From contig NZ_CAJTXD010000002.1 in assembly GCF_910580175.1 (NCBI RefSeq), positions 248,001 through 312,000 on the forward strand: a stretch of 64,000 nt of DNA, read 5' to 3'. This stretch comes from an uncultured Alistipes sp. (GTDB taxonomy: Bacteria > Bacteroidota > Bacteroidia > Bacteroidales > Rikenellaceae). The position numbers and the translations under genes were made by a program. Positions 9,036 through 17,051 of the stretch are shown piece after piece. How positions within the stretch are numbered: position 1 is the first letter of the stretch; each line of letters starts with the position of its first letter. The notes under the pieces are model-generated. The model saw only the letters and a program-made list of their open reading frames with translations, did not search any database and was not told the origin of the DNA.

Positions 9036-9063
9036 CTGTAAGGGGTTGAATGTCCCCTTACAG
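9036..9063 (+). terminator. Second intercistronic hairpin
   Basis: CTGTAAGGGG (9036-9045) pairs perfectly with CCCCTTACAG (9054-9063) over an 8-nt loop, 10 nt after the first hairpin. There is no T run. The pair probably tunes the expression of upstream versus downstream pilin genes. Confidence 0.5.
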
Positions 9064-9098
9064 TCGCCAAGATCAAGACTTTTTAAATTTTTAGAACA

Positions 9099-10163
9099 AT
9101 GAAAACGTTTGTAAAAGGCATGTTCTTCCCGGTGGGAGGCATGTTGTTGGCCGTTGCGTTGTTGGCGGGATGTTCCAAGAAGAAGGACTTCTCCACGTTC
9201 AACAGCGGGGATGAAATCCGCATCAGCGCAGGCGCCGCTTCCATCAGCGTGGGTTCTACCAAGTCCGACATCATGCGTCCGACGCGTGCCGGCGACGGTG
9301 CGATCCAGTCGGGCCATACTTCCGACTTGAGCGTTGCTTTCGCACGCATCGACCAGGATGCTTCCGGTAACTATCCTGCTGATTATTCCGGTGTCGCCGC
9401 AGCTTTGAACGCTACTTGGAAGGGTTCTTTGACTTCTTCCGACGCCGATGCTACGGACATCGTATTCGCCACCAAGCAGTATTACCTCGCCAATGGTAAG
9501 GGCACTAAGTTGGTCGGTTGGTATCCTCAGGGTACGTTCAACGCCGGTGTCATTACTTTGGCTGTCGATGGCGATTCCGATATCTTGTTGTCCCAAGAGT
9601 TGGAGGGCAATAAGGTCAACGGTTCGCGTTTCGGGCAGACCGGTAAGATCTTCAAGTTCGATCATCAGTTGACGTGGCTCAAGTTCGCGGCTTACGCTGC
9701 CGATGCCGATGCGTTGGACGTGTGGGGTAACATTACCTCGATCAAGTTGAAAGACCAGGCCGAGAATTGCACGATCACGCTGCCTAAGACTGTCGCTTTC
9801 TCGACGACGCTCAAGGATATGAATCTTGTCGCCAAGAAGTATTCCGACGGCACTGCCATCGACTATACCGGCGATGGTCTCGTTGTCGGTGTCGCAGAGG
9901 CGAACAAGGTCGAGTGCGGTTATGCTTTGGTTCCGCCCGTCGGGGACGATGGTTCTTTGAAGTTGGTGCTCGACACTTCGATCGGCGGTCAGAAGGAGGT
10001 TTCCCTCTCTTTGCCTAAAGCTGCCGACGGGACTACGGTGCTCGGATTCGAGGTCGGCAAGGCGTATGAAATCCGCCTCATCTTCACTGTTTCCGAAATC
10101 AAGCCTACGGCAACGATTACCGATTGGATCCAGGTTTCCGATCCCGTGGAGGTGCCGCTTTAA
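9099..10163 (+). CDS. Fimbrillin family protein
   Basis: This 354-aa lipoprotein precursor has its cysteine at about residue 25 (LLAGCSKKKD). It carries the fimbrillin signature blocks QYYLANGKGTKLVGWYPQG, DILLSQELEG, FKFDHQLTWLKFAAYA and the C-terminal PTATITDWIQVSDPVEV. MRPTRAGDGA offers a likely arginine maturation site. It lies behind two hairpins, in the same operon. It is probably an accessory or alternative shaft subunit, and its exact position in the pilus is not visible from sequence. Confidence 0.8.
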   Translation: MKTFVKGMFFPVGGMLLAVALLAGCSKKKDFSTFNSGDEIRISAGAASISVGSTKSDIMRPTRAGDGAIQSGHTSDLSVAFARIDQDASGNYPADYSGVAAALNATWKGSLTSSDADATDIVFATKQYYLANGKGTKLVGWYPQGTFNAGVITLAVDGDSDILLSQELEGNKVNGSRFGQTGKIFKFDHQLTWLKFAAYAADADALDVWGNITSIKLKDQAENCTITLPKTVAFSTTLKDMNLVAKKYSDGTAIDYTGDGLVVGVAEANKVECGYALVPPVGDDGSLKLVLDTSIGGQKEVSLSLPKAADGTTVLGFEVGKAYEIRLIFTVSEIKPTATITDWIQVSDPVEVPL

Positions 10164-10206
10164 TCAAAATAAGCCCGTTGCGGCGGGCACGCAACTTTCG
10201 CACGGT

Positions 10207-10259
10207 CTCCGTCCGTCCAGGATTCTTGTTTCGGCAGGAAGCCTGGACGTACGACGGAG
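10207..10259 (+). terminator. Intercistronic stem-loop between fimbrillin genes
   Basis: CTCCGTC and GTCCAGG on the left arm pair with CCTGGAC and GACGGAG on the right arm, with a small internal bulge. There is no T run. It is a third hairpin between pilin genes in this operon. Confidence 0.45.
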
Positions 10260-10317
10260 CAGATCGAGGAGATGCGATCCGCCGTTCCGAGGATTTTGAA
10301 TCATATAATCGATCATT

Positions 10318-11664
10318 ATGAAAAAATTGTTGTTTATCTTGTTGTTGGCTGTTGCGACCGGTTGCCACAAGTCCGACGATGGAGCTTCGGCGCCCCAGGG
10401 CGGCGAGGTAACTGTCGACTTTACCTTGGCCGGGGTGCGTGCCGTCGTGCGTCCTGCGGCAGCGCCTGCCGTGCGCGCTGACGAAGGCGCCACTACGCCG
10501 ACGACCGGCACTCCCGTGGCTTTGGCCGAGGGTGCCACCGTGCGGATTCTCGCTTTCGCACGTGCAGCAGCAAATGCCGATATCGCTAACGATACGTTTA
10601 TCGCCGATGCTACGTATGTCGCCGATGCTTCCGGGGCGTTGACTCCTTGCGTTGTCGATGCCGACGGTGCCGTCACGACCGGTACGGCCAAGGCCATGCG
10701 GATTCCCCCCGCCGAGTACAAGTACGATTTCTACGCCATCACGCCCGCCGTGGCCGTGCCCGATCATAGGGCCGTTTCCGTCGGCCATGGCGTCGATTAC
10801 GCTTGTTCGCTCACTTCCGAGGAGATCACGCCCCGCCTTTCGGGCGCTCAGACCGTTGCTTTGAATACCTTGGTGCGCCATTGCACCCAGTTGGCAGTCC
10901 AGCTCAAGCCCAGCAGCACGGCAAAGTTCCAATCGATGGTTTTTACGGAAGACTTTTCGTTGAAGTATATTTCCAAGTCTCCGTATGTCGCTGCGATTTG
11001 CTCGCAGTGGAATCCCGATGACGAGGTGGTGTGGCCGCTTTTGGGGTTGACCGATACCGAAGACGCTGCCTATAATTATTCGATTGCGAAAAGCAAGTTC
11101 ACTTCCAAGCCGGAATCTCCGCTTGTGCATAATGCAACGGATGTTGTCTTGCCTAAACGTAAGTCCGCTTTCAGAGTTCAAACGGCGATTTCGTTCGATG
11201 GCTTGAAAGCCACTCCGTTGACTGCACCTGTGGATCCCATGGCCTTTGCCGCTGGTTATCGGTATAATTTCGTTGTGACGTTGGACGGTGCGAAATTGAC
11301 GTTGATTCTCCAGGTCGGCCCGTGGGTCGATGGTTATGGGGACGATGTAGATTTAGACTTGGGCGAATGGCCCCACGCTTCCATTACGGTCGGTTCTTGG
11401 AATTTGGAGATTGTCAATACGGAACTCGGCGGATCCTTCATTCCGACCGTTGTGGCCGGTAATTGGGTGCCTAACGCGGCTTGGGATACCGAGATTTCCG
11501 GATTCCCCACTTTGGCGGCACCTCATTATCCCGTCGATTGGAATACGGGTAATGTTGTCGACGATGACTTGGGCGATTCGTTCCATGGCGATCAGACTGT
11601 TCCCGGTTGGCAGCAGCCTTCTCAGGATGTCGATACCGACTTCGGCCCTGCTCCTGAAGTATAG
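10318..11664 (+). CDS. Fimbrillin-like lipoprotein, minor subunit
   Basis: This 448-aa precursor has a lipobox cysteine at residue 16 (VATGCHKSDD). An alanine-rich N-terminal segment contains VRADEG, a possible arginine cleavage site. The middle shows fimbrillin-like strands (RIPPAEYKYDFYAI, AFRVQTAISFDG). The C-terminal about 100 residues (from ILQVGPWVDGYGDD) are rich in D, W and G and extend beyond the usual fimbrillin length. It sits directly upstream of the DGR target, so it may connect the shaft to the tip (inference). Confidence 0.65.
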   Translation: MKKLLFILLLAVATGCHKSDDGASAPQGGEVTVDFTLAGVRAVVRPAAAPAVRADEGATTPTTGTPVALAEGATVRILAFARAAANADIANDTFIADATYVADASGALTPCVVDADGAVTTGTAKAMRIPPAEYKYDFYAITPAVAVPDHRAVSVGHGVDYACSLTSEEITPRLSGAQTVALNTLVRHCTQLAVQLKPSSTAKFQSMVFTEDFSLKYISKSPYVAAICSQWNPDDEVVWPLLGLTDTEDAAYNYSIAKSKFTSKPESPLVHNATDVVLPKRKSAFRVQTAISFDGLKATPLTAPVDPMAFAAGYRYNFVVTLDGAKLTLILQVGPWVDGYGDDVDLDLGEWPHASITVGSWNLEIVNTELGGSFIPTVVAGNWVPNAAWDTEISGFPTLAAPHYPVDWNTGNVVDDDLGDSFHGDQTVPGWQQPSQDVDTDFGPAPEV

Positions 11665-11721
11665 TGCCGGGTGTTGAATTTTGATAATATATAATTCACA
11701 TAAACCTTTATTTAAACAATT

Positions 11722-14058
11722 ATGAAAATCTTTCAAAAAACATTGCTGATTGCTGCTGCCGCTTTGGCTTTTGCAGCTTGCAGCGAGGATTTTGATTCGA
11801 CTGTTGACCCGAACGTTGGCGGGTCGGAGCCGGAAGGCGAAAAGGTCGCCATGACTTTTGGTTTGGCAGTGCCGGATATGGTTGTATCCGAGAATGCTGC
11901 TCTGCCTGGAACTAAGGCTGCTGCCGATGATTCGTTCTCCGTTTCGTTGGGCGGTGCAGTTACTCGTACAGATGGGTATGACGAGGATCGCGCGAATGAG
12001 TTGAAGTTGGAGAGCGCTGTGAAAGACCTTTGGGTTATTCAGTTCTCTGCCGATGCTCCGACTGCAACCAAGCAGGTTTGTAAGCATTACAGCAACATTG
12101 TCGACAACAAAGTTAGCGTAGACCTTTACAACAACAATGGCGCTAAGACTCCCGTTTACTTCGTAGCCAATGCCGGTGCTGATGCATTTGCAGCTTATGA
12201 GACTGGCAAGACTGGTGCTCAGCCGCTTTCTCTCAAGCAGTTCAAGAAGCTTTCCTTGAACGTTCCGGAGACCGGCTACGCAGGCGATTTGGCAACTAAC
12301 GGTCTGCCGATGTTGGCCGATACGTTGTTGAGCGCAGTTACCGGTGAGGAGACGATCCGGCTTAAGCGTACGGTTGCCAAGGTTGAGCTTATCCTCAAGC
12401 AAGAGAACTTCGACGCATTGACGGTTTCCAACGTCCAGATTTGCGATGCTCCCAAGAAGTTCTACTACTCGGACAATGCAACGCAGTTGAAGGCCCTGAA
12501 AGCCAATTACTCGAATGGAGAGAACGGCAAGGGTCATTTCGACAATGTTTTTGTCACGAAATCGATCGCCGATCTCAAGACGGGTGCCCAGCGAATCGTG
12601 TTCTACATCCCTGAGAACATGCGTGGCGAGGGTACGGCCGGTTCGCCCGAGTCCAAGAACTGGTGGAATGCTCCGTTGCACAGTTCGTACATCGAGATCA
12701 TCGGTACCCATACGGACGGTTCTTTGACGACCGACGTCGAGTATTGCATCTTCCCCGGTAAGGACAATACGAACGATTTCAATATCGAGCGTAACAATTA
12801 CTATAAGATCACTGCTACGATCAGGGGTGCCAACTTCAATGGCGACGGTCGTGTGACGGTGGCTGGTAAGGCTATCGATTTGAATGCAACGAATGATAAT
12901 CAGACAGCCAACTGCTACATCGTTGAAAAGACCACCCAGATCTATTGCTTCAATGCTTCGACGATGGGTAACGGTGTCAACGTTCCTGCTTGCTCGACTA
13001 CGCAGAACAGCGTGACGCAGGATCAGCAGGCAATTGTGGCGAAGACCGACATGAAGCCCGCGAAAGCTGCTGTGCTTTGGGAGGCCGGTCCTTCGGGACA
13101 TGCCAAGGAGTTGATTTCCAACGTGAAAGTCGATACCGAGGAGAATAAGGTTTACTTCTCGACCAGCGGTATGCTCGGTGGCGATCGCATCCCCGGCAAC
13201 GCTTTGATCGCAACTTATGCAAATGCCACTACGACGGATGTACTTTGGAGCTGGCATATTTGGTTTACGCAGAATGACCTCGATGAGACGGGTGTTACTC
13301 ACAAGAGTTCTTTCGGTGGCGGTGCGCGTATCTTCAAGGTTATGAATCGCAACTTGGGTGCCGATTCGAATCCGGAAGCCGATGCTGCTTCCTATGGTCT
13401 GTTGTATCAGTGGGGCCGTAAGGATCCGTTCGTAGGTGCCGGCAAATTGCACAGCACCGCTAAGGAGTTCGCACCTTCGTCGAAGACCGACTGGGATACC
13501 GATGTCGTTGCTGCTAAGGCGGTTCCGGGTGCTACGGGTGCTACTGATGGCTTGAAGCGTATTCAGTATGCCGTTGCTCATCCGACGACTTTCATTACCT
13601 ACTATGTGAAAGATGATGCCGGTGCTGAGACTTATGACTGGGTTGGCGGTAACTCGTGGGCTAACCAGTTCGATGCTCTGTGGGGCAACCCGAACAAGGT
13701 CGCTACGATCGATGCTACGCATGCCAATACTGCAGGTTACGTGAAGACGATGTACGACCCGTGTCCGGTTGGCTGGCGTATGCCTGCCCAGGATACCTGG
13801 ACGAACTTCACGACTACGCACGGTAACACCTCGACGTTGAGCGAGTTCAACGTAGTTACGAAGACGACCGCTGCATTCGATGCTTCGGTGGGTTGGGTAT
13901 TCTACACTGGCGGCACGCCTGCTACTGCTTATTATCCTGCCGCGGGCTACCGCCACGAGTCGTCGGCCTGGGCTTCTATTCGGGGGTCGTGTACCCGTTG
14001 GGCAACAACTACCGGGCCTACGGTTTTTCCGTGCGCTGCGTCCAAGAATAATCAGTGA
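11722..14058 (+). CDS. Pilus tip-like adhesin, DGR target protein with C-type-lectin (FISUMP) C-terminus; 3' end frameshifted
   Basis: This 778-aa lipoprotein (cysteine at about 20, AFAACSEDF) has a fimbrillin-like N-terminal half and a C-terminal domain with DPCPVGWRMPAQDTW. That motif is typical of the FISUMP/C-type-lectin fold used by DGR targets. The variable repeat begins at PAAGYR (nt 13936). Relative to template cassette 1, 79 bp are missing between 13966 and 13967. The current frame therefore runs out as AWASIRGSC..AASKNNQ instead of the expected LGFYSGVVYPLGNNYRAYGF and SVRCVQE with a stop at 14049-14051. Either this copy is inactive, or the deletion is a sub-population or assembly event. 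The lectin loop would face ligands at the pilus tip (inference). Confidence 0.85.
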   Translation: MKIFQKTLLIAAAALAFAACSEDFDSTVDPNVGGSEPEGEKVAMTFGLAVPDMVVSENAALPGTKAAADDSFSVSLGGAVTRTDGYDEDRANELKLESAVKDLWVIQFSADAPTATKQVCKHYSNIVDNKVSVDLYNNNGAKTPVYFVANAGADAFAAYETGKTGAQPLSLKQFKKLSLNVPETGYAGDLATNGLPMLADTLLSAVTGEETIRLKRTVAKVELILKQENFDALTVSNVQICDAPKKFYYSDNATQLKALKANYSNGENGKGHFDNVFVTKSIADLKTGAQRIVFYIPENMRGEGTAGSPESKNWWNAPLHSSYIEIIGTHTDGSLTTDVEYCIFPGKDNTNDFNIERNNYYKITATIRGANFNGDGRVTVAGKAIDLNATNDNQTANCYIVEKTTQIYCFNASTMGNGVNVPACSTTQNSVTQDQQAIVAKTDMKPAKAAVLWEAGPSGHAKELISNVKVDTEENKVYFSTSGMLGGDRIPGNALIATYANATTTDVLWSWHIWFTQNDLDETGVTHKSSFGGGARIFKVMNRNLGADSNPEADAASYGLLYQWGRKDPFVGAGKLHSTAKEFAPSSKTDWDTDVVAAKAVPGATGATDGLKRIQYAVAHPTTFITYYVKDDAGAETYDWVGGNSWANQFDALWGNPNKVATIDATHANTAGYVKTMYDPCPVGWRMPAQDTWTNFTTTHGNTSTLSEFNVVTKTTAAFDASVGWVFYTGGTPATAYYPAAGYRHESSAWASIRGSCTRWATTTGPTVFPCAASKNNQ
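13936..14046 (+). repeat. DGR variable repeat (VR) in the tip adhesin gene
   Basis: The last 80 nt (13967-14046) align without gaps to cassette 1 (15687-15766). They differ at six positions only: A to T four times and A to G twice, every one at a template adenine. None of the 64 non-A positions differs. Asparagine codons AAC/AAT become TAC, TAT or GGC. The constant end TCCGTGCGCTGCGTCCAAG acts as the initiation-of-mutagenic-homing-like boundary. The 5' 31 nt resemble cassettes 2 and 3 more than cassette 1. The middle 79 bp are absent. Confidence 0.92.
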
Positions 14059-14096
14059 GCGAGCGTCAAGCGAGACGAACGTTTCAAATTTATTTA

Positions 14097-14125
14097 ACCG
14101 GAGCGCTTTCGGGCGCTCCGGTTTT
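14097..14125 (+). terminator. Terminator or VR-downstream cruciform hairpin
   Basis: ACCGGAGCGC (14097-14106) and GCGCTCCGGT (14113-14122) form a perfect 10-bp stem with loop TTTCGG, followed by TTT. It ends the pilus operon. Its place, 50 nt behind the VR, also fits the DNA hairpin that promotes retrohoming in the phage BPP-1 DGR, although here it is farther from the VR than in that system. Confidence 0.7.
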
Positions 14126-14167
14126 GAATACCGCCTTTAAGGCGGTCGAAAATTTTTTTTGGATTTT

Positions 14168-14200
14168 TTGTTTTATTTTTCGGGAAAAACATTACATTTG
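14168..14200 (+). promoter_or_regulatory. Promoter for the DGR accessory/template/RT transcript
   Basis: TACATTTG (14193-14200) fits the -10 consensus. A TTG lies at 14168-14170 with a 22-nt spacer, slightly longer than usual. Transcription from about 14207 would cover the MutS-like gene, avd, the template cassettes and the reverse transcriptase. Confidence 0.55.
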
Positions 14201-14223
14201 CATCGAGAAGTTTTAGATGCTCC

Positions 14224-14967
14224 ATGCGTTTTTTCGAAGAAGTAGCCCAGAGGGAGGATCGCAACGACCGTGAGATCGTGCTTTACCCCGAAGGATTGTT
14301 CTACAAGGCTTACGAGCGTTCGGCTTTTGTTTGCGTGAGTCGGATTTCGTCGTTCGTCCCTTCCAAGAAGCGGGTCAGGTACCTGGGCCGCGATTTGGTT
14401 TCGATCGGGTTTCCGGTCTCGGCGTTGGCGAAATATTTTCCCGATGCGCCCCGGCCCCAGGAAAACGAGCCTGTGGTCATCGCGTTGAGCGAGCCGATCG
14501 ATCCGGTTGCTGCCGAGACATGGAAAGCCGCGCTGCCGCTCAAGGAGCGGATGCCGCGGGGCGGTCGTCGGGCCGCGCTCCAGGCCAGACAGCGGGCTGC
14601 CGAGTTGGGAGCCGAAGCGGTCGAGGTCAATGCCTTGCCGGTTGGCAGTCGCAGCCGTGCGGCGGAAGTCGTTGCGGAGTCCGCGGCAGTTCGTCGGCAG
14701 GAGGAGGTTTCCGGGTCGGAAGAGGTTGCGGGCGTTTCCGCAGGACGGAAGTCCCGCGTGAGAGGTTTCCGTGCCGCGAACGATCCCGCGCTTTCGCCGC
14801 GTATCGCGCTTCGTGTTCCGTCTGCATTGTCCATGCGGCGCGAGCGGGAAACCAAGGCCGAGCGTATCCTGCGGTTGATCCGTGATTACCGTCTGGAGGC
14901 GGCTACTCCCGTGGAGTGTGTATTGTTTATTGCCGATCTGAAAAAAGAAGTCGATGGCTATTTATGA
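14224..14967 (+). CDS. MutS-like DGR accessory protein (MSL type)
   Basis: This 247-aa cytoplasmic protein has two parts that recall MutS. The N-terminal segment LYPEGLFYKAYERSAFV..GFPVSALAKYFP resembles the MutS mismatch-binding domain I. The C-terminal ETKAERILRLIRDYRLEAATPVEC then FIADLKKE resembles the MutS C-terminal TPxEAL..LxxLK motif. Between them lies a low-complexity A/E/R-rich linker (about residues 105-200). MutS-like proteins are a known but uncharacterised class of DGR accessory proteins. It overlaps avd by 14 nt, which supports a shared function. The domain assignment is by eye. Confidence 0.65.
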   Translation: MRFFEEVAQREDRNDREIVLYPEGLFYKAYERSAFVCVSRISSFVPSKKRVRYLGRDLVSIGFPVSALAKYFPDAPRPQENEPVVIALSEPIDPVAAETWKAALPLKERMPRGGRRAALQARQRAAELGAEAVEVNALPVGSRSRAAEVVAESAAVRRQEEVSGSEEVAGVSAGRKSRVRGFRAANDPALSPRIALRVPSALSMRRERETKAERILRLIRDYRLEAATPVECVLFIADLKKEVDGYL

Positions 14968-15361
14968 CAATTTACCGGTTTTCAAGGCGTCTTACGACTT
15001 GTTGTTGCATGTGGTAAAGCTCTCTGCCAACATTCGTCGCGACGCTCGTTACACGATCGGTGAGACGCTCAAGAAAGAGATCATCGAATTGTGCGTCTAC
15101 ATCTATCGCGCCAACACCCGCACCGACAAGGCGCCTTTGATCGAGGAGGCCCGCGAAAAGATGGTGCCGATCAAGTTGTTGATCCGTCTGCTGCACGACA
15201 CGCAGCAACTTTCTACCAAGCAGTTCGCTTTGCTTTGCGAGCAGATGGATACCATCTCGCGGCAGTTGTCGGCTTGGCAGAAATATATTCAGAAAGATAA
15301 GAAGCGTTCCCGGACGCCGGAGTCGGAACCCGAAGCCGACCTTGCGCCCGAAATGTTATAA
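14954..15361 (+). CDS. avd: DGR accessory variability determinant (Avd-like four-helix bundle protein)
   Basis: This 135-aa protein is all-alpha, with the pattern LPVFKASYDLLLHVV..IRRDARYTIGETLKKEIIEL..IYRAN typical of Avd/four-helix-bundle proteins. Avd forms a barrel-shaped, positively charged pentamer that binds the reverse transcriptase and the template RNA. It is needed for cDNA priming in the phage BPP-1 system. The stop codon abuts the first template cassette, exactly the order avd-TR-RT known from DGRs. The last 25 residues are a charged K/E/P-rich tail. Confidence 0.9.
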   Translation: MAIYDNLPVFKASYDLLLHVVKLSANIRRDARYTIGETLKKEIIELCVYIYRANTRTDKAPLIEEAREKMVPIKLLIRLLHDTQQLSTKQFALLCEQMDTISRQLSAWQKYIQKDKKRSRTPESEPEADLAPEML

Positions 15362-15363
15362 AA

Positions 15364-15792
15364 GATAAAAAAACAGTTTTCCTGCAACCCGGAATGGCGA
15401 GGGCCATGGTTTTCGCCAGAGTGGTAGTAGATTCAGCAATCCACTGACGGCATAACGCGCTGCGCGGATTCATCCCCCGCAAGGCGAAGTCGCCAGTTGT
15501 TCATCCCAGTCTGCCGCAGAGTTGTGCTTGTGCTCTCCTCTGTGGCATTCATTCCAGCGATTGCTTTTTTCACACACCTGCCGCGGGCTATCGCACGCGT
15601 GAGACGGGAGCCTTGACGAATGTCGGCGCGAACGGCAACTACTGGTCTTCCTCGTCCTACGCAGCGGGCAGTGCCAACGCGGGCAACCTGGGCTTCAATT
15701 CGGGGGTCGTGAACCCGTTGAACAACAACAACCGGGCCAACGGTTTTTCCGTGCGCTGCGTCCAAGCATCTACGGGGAGCTGTTTTTTATTC
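15364..15792 (+). ncRNA. Template cassette 1 (donor for the tip adhesin VR)
   Basis: The core 15577-15766 carries AAC-rich variable codons (four consecutive AAC before CGG GCC AAC) and is the unambiguous donor of the VR at 13967-14046. The leader contains hairpin 1, GGCGAGGG/TTTTCGCC (15396-15417, loop CCATGG), and hairpin 2, CCGCAGAG/CTCTGTGG (15514-15545). The end arms GATAAAAAAACAG (15364-15376) and CTGTTTTTTATTC (15780-15792) pair imperfectly. It is followed by 209 bp (15793-16001) in which I recognise nothing. Confidence 0.88.
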
Positions 15793-16001
15793 TTTTGCTT
15801 GTTCCTTGACGTTTTTAAGTTTAAAGAGTAAAAGAGAGGCGATCGCATCTTGCCTTTCCCACGACGGTTTCCCGGATTTGCGGGCCGGTCGCATCGGCGG
15901 CCGCCCGGAAGGCGGGCACCTCGGCTGTCGTACACGACGTCGGTATGGACGGTATGGGCGGCAGCGGGTAGGTACGCATGCGGTTACCTTAGGTTTTTCA
16001 G

Positions 16002-16492
16002 GATAAAAAACAGTTTCAGCACCCGGAATGGTGGGGGTCATGGCTCCTGCCAGCGCGGTAAGTAGATTCAGCAATCCACTGGCAACGTAAAGCGCAAAAA
16101 GAATTATAAAGACGAAAGTTTCGCAAAAAATCCGATACTATGAAGTTTTAGTGCAAAGGTTCCGTGCAAAAACTTTTGCTTCTTGTTTTGCGGTTTTGCC
16201 AGTTATCCATCCCAGTCTGTTCCGAGGCTGCCGGGGTCGGCTTCCTCGGGTCATTCATTCCAGCGATTGTTTCTTACACCTGCCGCGGGCTACCGCCACC
16301 GTGAGTCGGGAGCCTTGACGAATGTCGGCACGGAGGGCGACTGGTGGTCTTCGTCGTCTTACGCTGCTGGCAGTGTCAACGCCGGTAACTTGAACTTCCG
16401 GGCGGGCAACGTGAACCCGCTGAACAACACGAGCCGCGCCAACGGTCTCTCCGTGCGCTGCGTCCAAGCATCTACAGAGGCTGTTTTTTATC
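16002..16492 (+). ncRNA. Template cassette 2
   Basis: The core is 16279-16467. Hairpin 1 is GGTGGGGG/CTCCTGCC (16030-16051). Hairpin 2 is CCGAGG/CCTCGG with an inner GCCG/CGGC stem (16222-16249). The ends GATAAAAAACAG and CTGTTTTTTATC pair perfectly over 12 bp. Its leader from 16092 is almost identical over about 150 bp to that of cassette 3, although the cores differ at roughly 30 positions. No matching VR lies in this window. Confidence 0.8.
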
Positions 16493-16520
16493 TTTTCGGT
16501 TCTTCGATTCGAACCGCTCC

Positions 16521-17022
16521 GATAAAAAACAGCTTTTTCGCAACCCGGAATGACGGCAGGCCATGGCTTCCGTCAGTGCGGTTCGTAGATTCAGCAATCC
16601 ACTGGCAAGAGAACGGCGCAAAAAGAATTATAAAGACGAAAGTTTCGCAAAAAATCCGATACTATGAAGTTTTAGTGCAAAGGTTCCGTGCAAAAACTTT
16701 TGCTTCTTGTTTTGCGGTTTTGTCAGTTATCCATCCCAGTCTGTTCCGAGGCTGCCGGGGTCGGCTTCTTCGGTGCATTCATTCCAGCGATTGCTTCTTT
16801 CACTGCCGCGGGCTACCGCCACTGTGAGTCGGGAGACTTGACGAGCGTCGGCGGCAGCGGCAATTATTGGTCGTCCTCGTCTTACGCTGCGGGCAATATC
16901 AACGCGGGGTACTTGAACTTCAATTCGGGTAACGTGAACCCGCTGAACAACACGAACCGCGCCAACGGTCTTTCCGTGCGCTGCGTCCAAGCATCTACAC
17001 GGAGGCTGTTTCTTTTTTTTAG
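16521..17022 (+). ncRNA. Template cassette 3
   Basis: The core is 16803-16991, with AAC-rich variable codons (AACACGAACCGCGCCAACGG). Hairpin 1 is GACGGCAG/CTTCCGTC (16552-16574), with a compensatory A-U pair replacing a G-C pair. Hairpin 2 is CCGAGG/CTTCGG (16746-16773). The 3' arm GGCTGTTTC plus a T run is altered, so end pairing is weaker than in cassettes 2, 4 and 5. Confidence 0.78.
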
Positions 17023-17051
17023 TTTTACAACGCCAGAAAAATTTCCACAAC

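Noticed and set aside
11353..13956. 867-aa minus-strand ORF opposite the tip adhesin
   Set aside because: Low-information serine/arginine-rich translation with no domain. The plus-strand gene has a lipoprotein signal and FISUMP motifs.
16183..16827. 214-aa and similar ORFs across the template cassettes
   Set aside because: They run through structured leaders and inverted repeats. The open frame in each core exists because templates mirror a coding VR, and there is no consistent start codon or shared N-terminus.
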